From: an uncultured Halieaceae bacterium
GTDB lineage: Bacteria; Pseudomonadota; Gammaproteobacteria; Pseudomonadales; Halieaceae
Direction of reading: 5' to 3'
DNA length: 59,849 bases
Assembly: GCA_938074045.1 (NCBI GenBank)
Contig: CALJGI010000007.1
Coordinates: 1-59,849 of the forward strand
A program made the position numbers and the translations under genes. Shown here piece by piece: positions 55,089 through 59,849 of this stretch. Numbering within the stretch: position 1 is the first letter of the stretch; every line of letters begins with the position of its first letter. The notes beneath the pieces are model-generated. The model was not told the origin of the DNA. It was given only the letters and a program-made list of their open reading frames with translations, and searched no databases.

Positions 55089-56024
55089 GTGAAACGAATT
55101 CTGAACTGGCTGGGCAAACCCTGGCTGCACTTTCTTGTTATCGGATATGCGCTGTGGCGCGGTGGATTGTGGCTGTACCCACCTGAGCCGCCCGTGGTCG
55201 GCCCCCTCTCTGAAGCACGTATTGAAGCTCTGCGTAGTCAATGGGTCAGCCTGGCCCGACGGGCACCAGGCCCTGAGCAGATGGAGCGCCTGATCGCGGC
55301 CGAACTGGATCGTGACATGCTTTACCAGGAAGCGCTGTCCCGAGATTTCCATTTGTACGATACCGTTGTAGAGCAACGCCTTATCCGCAACATGAAATTC
55401 CTGCGCCTGGATGATGGCAGGGATGATGAAATACTCTACCGGGAGGCGATGAAACTCGAGTTGCATCTGGGCGACGAGGTGATAAAGCGACGTCTACAGC
55501 AACTGATGGAAACCGTATTACTGGCCCAGGCATCGATCACGCCTATTTCCGAGCAAGAACTAACCGCCCTGTTTGAAGAGAAAAAAGAAGCCTTGCGGGT
55601 CCCAGCCCGATACAGCTTTCAACACATCTATCTGCCCGACGAGCGCGAAAGTGAAGCGGCAGCCTTACTGCAAAAGATCAGCCAGAACGGGCTGGAACCC
55701 GAAGCGGCTCGCCAGTTCAGCGCACCGTTTTTGCCGGGCTTGAGCTTTCGTGGCCATAGCCTCGAACAGGTGGCCCGCAACTTTGGCTGGGATTTCAGCA
55801 CAGCACTGGGTGAACTCGAACCGCGTGAGCGCTTGTGGCAGGGGCCTGTTGAGTCTGTGTATGGCTCACACCTGATCTGGATAGAAAAGTACGTGGCGGA
55901 TCGCGATGCGGAGTTATCCGAAGTGCGTGACAGGTTGGAACGAGAAATATCGGAGGAGCGACGACGAAATGCCCTGGCAGCTGAGATTGACGCGCTGCGC
56001 GAACATTATGAGGTGCGCCGATGA
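55089..56024 (+). CDS. Membrane-anchored peptidyl-prolyl cis-trans isomerase (parvulin type)
   Basis: A 311-residue protein with an N-terminal signal anchor (about 8-30, WLHFLVIGYALWRGGLW) and a periplasmic SurA/PpiD-like helical region rich in charged residues. A parvulin-type core follows (PARYSFQHIYLPDERE, then VARNFGWDFSTALGELEPRERLWQGPVES.YGSHLIWIE). The folding of periplasmic proteins is the expected role. It starts at GTG 55089 and overlaps the HupE/UreJ gene by four bases (ATGA), suggesting that it acts on that protein or on a metal-dependent enzyme. Confidence 0.8.
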   Translation: MKRILNWLGKPWLHFLVIGYALWRGGLWLYPPEPPVVGPLSEARIEALRSQWVSLARRAPGPEQMERLIAAELDRDMLYQEALSRDFHLYDTVVEQRLIRNMKFLRLDDGRDDEILYREAMKLELHLGDEVIKRRLQQLMETVLLAQASITPISEQELTALFEEKKEALRVPARYSFQHIYLPDERESEAAALLQKISQNGLEPEAARQFSAPFLPGLSFRGHSLEQVARNFGWDFSTALGELEPRERLWQGPVESVYGSHLIWIEKYVADRDAELSEVRDRLEREISEERRRNALAAEIDALREHYEVRR

Positions 56025-57013
56025 ACAAGTGGTTTTCTCTGTGTTTGTTCCTCGGTGCCGGGTTTGTCAGTGTAAGTGCAGAGGCACACCGATTTGCGCC
56101 GTCCTTGCTGCGGATCAATGAAACCGCACCTGAACAATATCGTGTGCTGTGGAAAACCCCACAAAAAGCAGCCAGCAGCACACCATTGCAGCCGCTATTG
56201 CCAGAAAATTGCCGCGGCGCATCCGCCGAGCAACCGGAGTTTGAGGGCACCGGGGTTGTAGTCGTATGGAATGTGGAATGTGAAGGTGGGTTAATCGGCC
56301 AGGAAATTTCGGTTGGCGGTCTGGCGGAGAACCGGGCCAGTATTATGGCTATGGTAGAACTCTCCGACGGCCGTGTGCTACAGGCCACACTGTCCGAGAG
56401 TGATCCTCGCTTCACCATTTCGGAGAAGGCCAGCCGTTCGGCAGTATTTGGCCAGTATCTGCTTATTGGTTTTGAACATATTCTGGGCGGTCTTGATCAT
56501 CTCCTGTTTGTGCTCGGGTTGCTGGTTCTGGTTGGAACCGGTTCGAGGCTGTTCTGGACCGTAACCGCCTTTACCCTGGGACACAGTGTCACGCTCTCAC
56601 TGGCCTCGTTGGGGTACATCAGTTTTCCAGTGGCGATCATCGAGTTTGCTATCGCGTTTTCCATATATGTTGTGGCGTTGGAAATCGTACCTGAACGGCG
56701 TAAGGGAGACGGCCTGATTCAAAGTCACCCCTGGTGGCTGGCATCGGGGTTCGGCTTGCTACACGGTATGGGGTTTGCCGGCGCGCTGACAGAGATTGGG
56801 TTGCCGATGGGCGAGGTGCCGATGGCGTTATTCAGTTTTAACGTTGGGATTGAAGTAGGTCAGATAGCCTTCCTGGTGGTCGTGATCATTCTTTGGCGAC
56901 TGTGTGAGCGGTTGATAACCGGCGTATCCGACCGACTGCAATGGGCTCCTGCGTATATACTTGGGAGCCTGTCAGTGATGTGGTGTTTCGAACGACTGGT
57001 GGAAGCGTTATAG
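56021..57013 (+). CDS. HupE/UreJ-family membrane protein
   Basis: A 330-residue protein: signal peptide (about 1-21, cut near SAEA-H), a periplasmic domain of about 120 residues, then six helices with metal-binding motifs GLDHLLFVLG, TLGHSVTLSLAS and GLLHGMGFAGAL. HupE/UreJ proteins are nickel or cobalt permeases for hydrogenase and urease, but neither enzyme is in this window. This longer type with the N-terminal domain is widespread in marine Proteobacteria without known substrate. It is translated with the preceding parvulin. Confidence 0.85.
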   Translation: MNKWFSLCLFLGAGFVSVSAEAHRFAPSLLRINETAPEQYRVLWKTPQKAASSTPLQPLLPENCRGASAEQPEFEGTGVVVVWNVECEGGLIGQEISVGGLAENRASIMAMVELSDGRVLQATLSESDPRFTISEKASRSAVFGQYLLIGFEHILGGLDHLLFVLGLLVLVGTGSRLFWTVTAFTLGHSVTLSLASLGYISFPVAIIEFAIAFSIYVVALEIVPERRKGDGLIQSHPWWLASGFGLLHGMGFAGALTEIGLPMGEVPMALFSFNVGIEVGQIAFLVVVIILWRLCERLITGVSDRLQWAPAYILGSLSVMWCFERLVEAL

Positions 57014-57015
57014 CC

Positions 57016-57786
57016 TTAGTTAGCTTTTCCCGGGTATTTTTCCATGGCGATAAATGGATGCATCGCCAGTTGAATACCCTCCAGAAGATGTGTTTCGTTT
57101 TCCAGGATATTTCTTCTTCGCGTGTAGCGCCCGCTGGATGAGCGGGTGTCGATAGCTTCGGTGCTGTCCAGCCCACCTATGCTGGTGAATAGTCGCTGTA
57201 ACTCAACGTTGTAAATACTGACCCACAACGACGCGCCTTTTGCGTTCATTGACCAGTCGAAGTCCGCAGTCACACCGTCGCCCGGTCCACGCAGGCTGGG
57301 TTTGCGGGTGATGCCATCCCAGCGCGCCAGGTGAGACAGCCCGTTAGAGAATTGAATATCGCGCTCGACAATATCGGTAAAGATTATCGCGTCAATCTTA
57401 TGCTTATCCACCAGTTGTTTGGTAACAGCCTGCAGGTTGAGTGCAAAGGCGCGTTGATTCACCTTGCCCGTGGTTGGATCATATGGGTCGCCGTTAACCC
57501 GGCTGGCAATTTTCCATGCCTGGGCAAAATGGTGGCCAGAGACCACCTGAAAGTCATTTTCCCGGAGGTATCCTGACAGCATGCCGTCTATCTTGCCCTC
57601 TGACTCCTTCAGGTAATTGCGCGAGGGAATGCCCAGATTGACGTTAGCGATAACCACTTTTTTGACTGAACTGGCCTCAATGGCCTCGTTGTCAATCTGG
57701 AAGGGGTATACAGTTGGATTAGGCTCCACACCGGAACACGCGGCAAGGCTGAGAATAAAGAGGCAGGTCAGTATAAATCTCGGCAC
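57016..57786 (-). CDS. Lipoprotein of unknown function
   Basis: A 256-residue protein with a lipobox (SLAACSG, Cys17). The mature part has no family I can name; it starts VEPNPTVYPFQIDNEAIE and includes KKVVIANVNLGIPSRNYL, HFAQAWKIASRVNGDPYD, IDAIIFTDIVERDIQFS and the late SSSGRYTRRRNILENETHLLEGIQLAMHPF. The alternating strands (VVIANVNL, IDAIIFTDI, SLWVSIYNVELQ) suggest an alpha/beta domain resembling TolB-N or LpoB-like folds. It is convergent with HupE/UreJ (two bases apart). Its role is unknown; an outer-membrane periplasmic-side location is inferred. Confidence 0.7.
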   Translation of the reverse strand: MPRFILTCLFILSLAACSGVEPNPTVYPFQIDNEAIEASSVKKVVIANVNLGIPSRNYLKESEGKIDGMLSGYLRENDFQVVSGHHFAQAWKIASRVNGDPYDPTTGKVNQRAFALNLQAVTKQLVDKHKIDAIIFTDIVERDIQFSNGLSHLARWDGITRKPSLRGPGDGVTADFDWSMNAKGASLWVSIYNVELQRLFTSIGGLDSTEAIDTRSSSGRYTRRRNILENETHLLEGIQLAMHPFIAMEKYPGKAN

Positions 57787-57955
57787 GATTTTTCCTATTG
57801 ACGATGTCCAGTTTTGCGGCTCGCTATGCTATCACAGCAGCGCAAGATCACAACGACCAGGGCCGGACAATTGTTGGTGGTACAAGCGTGGCAACCATGT
57901 GAAACAAGCCACTAAAAGTCGTAAATCAGGTTCGCACACAATGGCGCGGCGTAGT

Positions 57956-57961
57956 TATAAT
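57956..57961 (+). promoter_or_regulatory. Candidate -10 box for the acyltransferase gene
   Basis: A perfect TATAAT ends eight bases before ATG 57970, so transcription could start at or very near the start codon, giving a leaderless mRNA. No strong ribosome-binding sequence precedes that ATG. The -35 region is weak (TTCGCA, 19 bases away). Confidence 0.35.
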
Positions 57962-57969
57962 GTACGGGT

Positions 57970-58548
57970 ATGTATAAGCTCACTATATTCAATACCCCCA
58001 TACTCACACCCCTGTTGCGCTTGCTCGTCATACCGCTGTATTGGCTATTCGGCTGGCGGGTGAAGGGCGATTATATTGAAAGCCAGCGTATGGTTATGAT
58101 TGCTGCCCCTCATACCAGCAATTGGGACTTTATTCTTATGTTGTGTGTGGTTTTCATCCGGCGACTGGATCTGTACTGGATGGGTAAAAAGTCGCTGTTT
58201 CCCTGGCCCGTTTCCGGTCTGATGAAGTACCTGGGTGGAATTCCTATAGATCGTTCCCGTGCCAACAATCTGGTCGATCAAATGGTGGAGATGTTTGATC
58301 GCGGCGAACCCCTGGTGTTGCTGAATACGCCTGAAGGAACGCGCGGCAAGGTAGGGCAGTGGAAAACCGGTTGGTACTATATCGCCGCGGGTGCTGGCGT
58401 CCCAGTGCAACCAGCATATGTGCATGCGCCGAATAAAGTGGTGGGATTTTTAGCTGCCGTAACGCCAGGAACGGACGCGGAAGCTGACATTGCCAGGATC
58501 AAGGATAGTTATAAGGGGTTTACTGGAATTCGCCCTGAGTTGACCTGA
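57970..58548 (+). CDS. 1-acyl-sn-glycerol-3-phosphate acyltransferase-like (PlsC family)
   Basis: A 192-residue lipid acyltransferase. The catalytic H-x4-D is in APHTSNWDF, the substrate motif in GKKSLFPWP and GGIPIDRSRA, and PEGTRGK carries the Glu-Gly-Thr-Arg box. It is shorter than PlsC (about 245), typical of the small GT-like acyltransferase group. It probably acylates a lysophospholipid or a similar acceptor on the inner membrane. The start is ATG 57970. Confidence 0.85.
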   Translation: MYKLTIFNTPILTPLLRLLVIPLYWLFGWRVKGDYIESQRMVMIAAPHTSNWDFILMLCVVFIRRLDLYWMGKKSLFPWPVSGLMKYLGGIPIDRSRANNLVDQMVEMFDRGEPLVLLNTPEGTRGKVGQWKTGWYYIAAGAGVPVQPAYVHAPNKVVGFLAAVTPGTDAEADIARIKDSYKGFTGIRPELT

Positions 58549-58796
58549 TTGGTTCGGTCTATTCTTTGTCCACAGAATCTGTGGATAAGTCAGTGGGTAA
58601 AGTGTTTAATCGGGCCGAGAGCTCAACGCTCACAGCCGTCGCCGAAACTGGCTAAAAATTAATCAATGTAAATTAATATATATAAAACAGACACTTAAAA
58701 ACAAGTTCTAATGTGTAGTTTACGAAAGCCTACCTAAGTTACACTTTTTTGATCGCGATTTGGATTTGTGTATAACCAAATCTGGTTGCAGTCAAG
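58549..58796. other. Intergenic gap with paired DnaA-box-like sites and an AT-rich tract
   Basis: No coding frame of note. TTGTCCACA (58566-58574, one mismatch from the DnaA box TTATCCACA) and TGTGGATAA (58580-58588, a perfect box in reverse) face each other. The core CCACAGA-A-TCTGTGG is a perfect 15-bp palindrome. An AT-rich stretch follows at 58656-58750. No replication genes are near. Confidence 0.45.
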
Positions 58797-59150
58797 TCAA
58801 CCTTTGTAAATGCAGCCAGAAGTACAGGTTTCGCGTATCTCAACCGCCGATAACAAGGGCAATTCGGGCTTCAGTTTTTTCCAGATCCAGCGGGCGATAT
58901 GCTCGCTGGTCGGGTTTTCCAGGCCGCTGATATCGTTGAGATAGCGGTGATCAAGCGCATCATGCAACGGCGTAAAGGCGCGTTTGATTTCAGAAAAGTC
59001 GTCTACCCAGCCAAAGATGGGGTCCACTTCACCACTCAGAGTCAAGCGCACATGAAAGGAATGACCGTGCAGGCGGGAGCATTTGTGACCCTCGGGAACG
59101 TTTGGCAGTCGATGGGCTGCCTCGAAGTGAAATTCCTTGTAGATTTCCAT
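58797..59150 (-). CDS. queD: 6-carboxytetrahydropterin synthase QueD
   Basis: A 117-residue pterin synthase-like enzyme in the queuosine/7-deazaguanine pathway, converting dihydroneopterin triphosphate. The zinc ligands are His13, His28 and His30 ([15 protein letters not shown]) and Cys24 is the active residue (EGHKCSR). The C-terminus carries [13 protein letters not shown] and the Glu of [11 protein letters not shown]. The length is typical of QueD (around 120), whereas the eukaryotic PTPS is longer. Other queuosine genes are not in the window. Confidence 0.93.
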   Translation of the reverse strand: MEIYKEFHFEAAHRLPNVPEGHKCSRLHGHSFHVRLTLSGEVDPIFGWVDDFSEIKRAFTPLHDALDHRYLNDISGLENPTSEHIARWIWKKLKPELPLLSAVEIRETCTSGCIYKG

Positions 59151-59297
59151 ACGTTTGTCTGATGGCTGGACTTGCTGGCCGCGTAGTATACGCCGATTTT
59201 TGCCGGTGGGCAGGGTGTCGGCATACCGCTGTATTTCCTATTAAAATCAACGGCCCTGCCGCCGCCTGTAAGAGATGCAAATATTCGCCTCAATTGT

Positions 59298-59325
59298 TTG
59301 ACATAGGAGGGGTTTTCGGTAGAAT
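59298..59325 (+). promoter_or_regulatory. Promoter of the tRNA-Val/tRNA-Asp pair
   Basis: The consensus -35 TTGACA (59298-59303) and TAGAAT (59320-59325) have a 16-base spacer, placing the start about 10-12 bases before tRNA-Val. A GC-rich stretch (gcgcgg) follows the -10 box, the discriminator typical of stringently controlled stable-RNA promoters. Confidence 0.75.
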
Positions 59326-59343
59326 GCGCGGTCTCGGTTTAGG

Positions 59344-59419
59344 GGGTGATTAGCTCAGCTGGGAGAGCATCTGCCTTACAAGCAGAGGGTCGGCGGTTCG
59401 ATCCCGTCATCACCCACCA
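59344..59419 (+). tRNA. tRNA-Val(UAC)
   Basis: A 76-base cloverleaf with acceptor GGGTGAT/ATCACCC, D-loop region TAGCTCAGCTGGGAGAGC, anticodon stem TCTGC/GCAGA around loop CTTACAA with anticodon TAC at 59377-59379, the T arm GGTTCGATCC, and an encoded CCA end. It closely matches E. coli tRNA-Val, differing mainly in the anticodon stem. Confidence 0.97.
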
Positions 59420-59452
59420 CTGCCGCCGAGGTCAAAACGTAGTAACTGCCGT

Positions 59453-59529
59453 GGACCGGTAGTTCAGTTGGTTAGAATGCCGGCCTGTCACGCCGGAGGT
59501 CGCGGGTTCGAGTCCCGTCCGGTCCGCCA
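59453..59529 (+). tRNA. tRNA-Asp(GUC)
   Basis: A 77-base cloverleaf with acceptor GGACCGG/CCGGTCC, anticodon stem CCGGC/GCCGG around loop CTGTCAC with anticodon GTC at 59487-59489, the T arm GGTTCGAGTCC, and encoded CCA. It lies 33 bases after tRNA-Val and probably shares its promoter. Confidence 0.97.
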
Positions 59530-59849
59530 CTTAATTCCTGATTTATAAAGATTTATCGCCAGTGAGTCTGCGAAGTTCGGCTCGGCTTTAGCGTTATAAG
59601 TCTCTAGTAAGTCTAGGCTCTACCCCATTAACGAGGGGCGGCATCCGGCTTTAGCCCATTGTCCGGGGTCGCGGCGCGTGGCGGCTCTGTTATGCCATCA
59701 GTACAATTGTTTTTCTAGCCGACAATCGAGCTTCCAGGCGCTCTTAGATTGGTATATAACCATGCAAGCTCTGCAAACGGTTAGATTCAGATAGCGCGTA
59801 CCTCTTCCGCCAACTCCTCACTATGTTGATTTGCACTTAAAACTGACCC
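59530..59849. other. No recognisable gene downstream of the tRNAs
   Basis: The last 320 bases hold no protein frame or RNA I can recognise and no clear terminator. The tract is partly GC-rich (around 59630-59690) and may belong to a gene or element continuing beyond the window. Confidence 0.5.

Noticed and set aside
58549..58796. Chromosomal origin of replication
   Set aside because: Only two DnaA-like boxes and no dnaA, dnaN, gyrB, mnmG or parAB neighbours.
1..59849. CRISPR arrays, insertion sequences, phage genes, rRNA
   Set aside because: No spaced direct repeats of CRISPR type, no transposase or integrase motif, no phage structural gene and no rRNA signature were seen on either strand.

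Overview
The window is about 60 kb of chromosome from a gammaproteobacterium, roughly half G+C by eye. The block iscR-iscS-iscU-iscA-hscB-hscA-fdx-iscX-ndk-rlmN-pilW-rodZ-ispG-hisS-yfgM-bamB-der (20.8-35.7 kb) has the order known from Pseudomonas and relatives. The purL/mltF pair, suhB/trmJ, a FabY-type ketosynthase and a tRNA-Val/tRNA-Asp pair fit the same assignment. The CoA-dependent catabolic genes at 39-49 kb suggest an environmental, perhaps marine (Cellvibrionales/OM60-like) heterotroph. That last step is inference. No insertion sequence, phage, CRISPR array or rRNA gene was seen.

Layout. (1) 1-4.6 kb: an AT-rich edge with a tiny membrane protein, CorA and MscS channels back to back, then two adjacent decayed genes (a LytTR regulator and a serine hydrolase) carrying four separate inactivating lesions. 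(2) 4.7-10.6 kb: LLM oxidoreductase, tadA, and an accessory group (SDR, HAD, phytanoyl-CoA dioxygenase, molybdopterin oxidoreductase) lying between tadA and mltF, which sit close together in Pseudomonas. (3) 10.6-20.7 kb: mltF, purL, secD, secF, suhB, trmJ. yajC/tgt/queA are absent upstream of secD, and cysE is absent before iscR. (4) 20.7-27 kb: a complete ISC iron-sulfur operon with a recognisable IscR operator over its promoter, then ndk. (5) 27-36 kb: rlmN to der, ending in a truncated hemoglobin overlapping der. (6) 36.1-39.4 kb: a GIN-domain surface protein, a YtrA-type GntR repressor and an ABC transporter behind one promoter with a palindromic operator, closed by a strong terminator. 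(7) 39.6-49.0 kb: a one-direction CoA catabolic cluster, followed by remnants of a GFA-family and a MOSC-domain gene. (8) 49-58.8 kb: ribB with a degenerate RibA domain, a thiolase and an AraC regulator on the minus strand; then fabY, an SRPBCC protein, a parvulin plus HupE/UreJ pair, a lipoprotein and an acyltransferase. (9) 58.5-59.8 kb: an AT-rich gap with paired DnaA-box-like sites, queD, and tRNA-Val(UAC) and tRNA-Asp(GUC) behind a clear promoter.

The most interesting system is the 39.6-48.7 kb cluster. It combines two DUF35 OB-fold proteins, two thiolase-fold proteins lacking the catalytic Cys and His, an acyl-CoA synthetase, an alpha-methylacyl-CoA racemase-like CaiB protein, two crotonases and a nitroreductase. 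This pattern suggests activation, epimerisation and retro-aldol shortening of a methyl-branched (steroid or isoprenoid) side chain. The second candidate is the GIN/YtrA/ABC operon with its self-contained regulatory site. All functional statements rest on reading motifs by eye; no database search was run.
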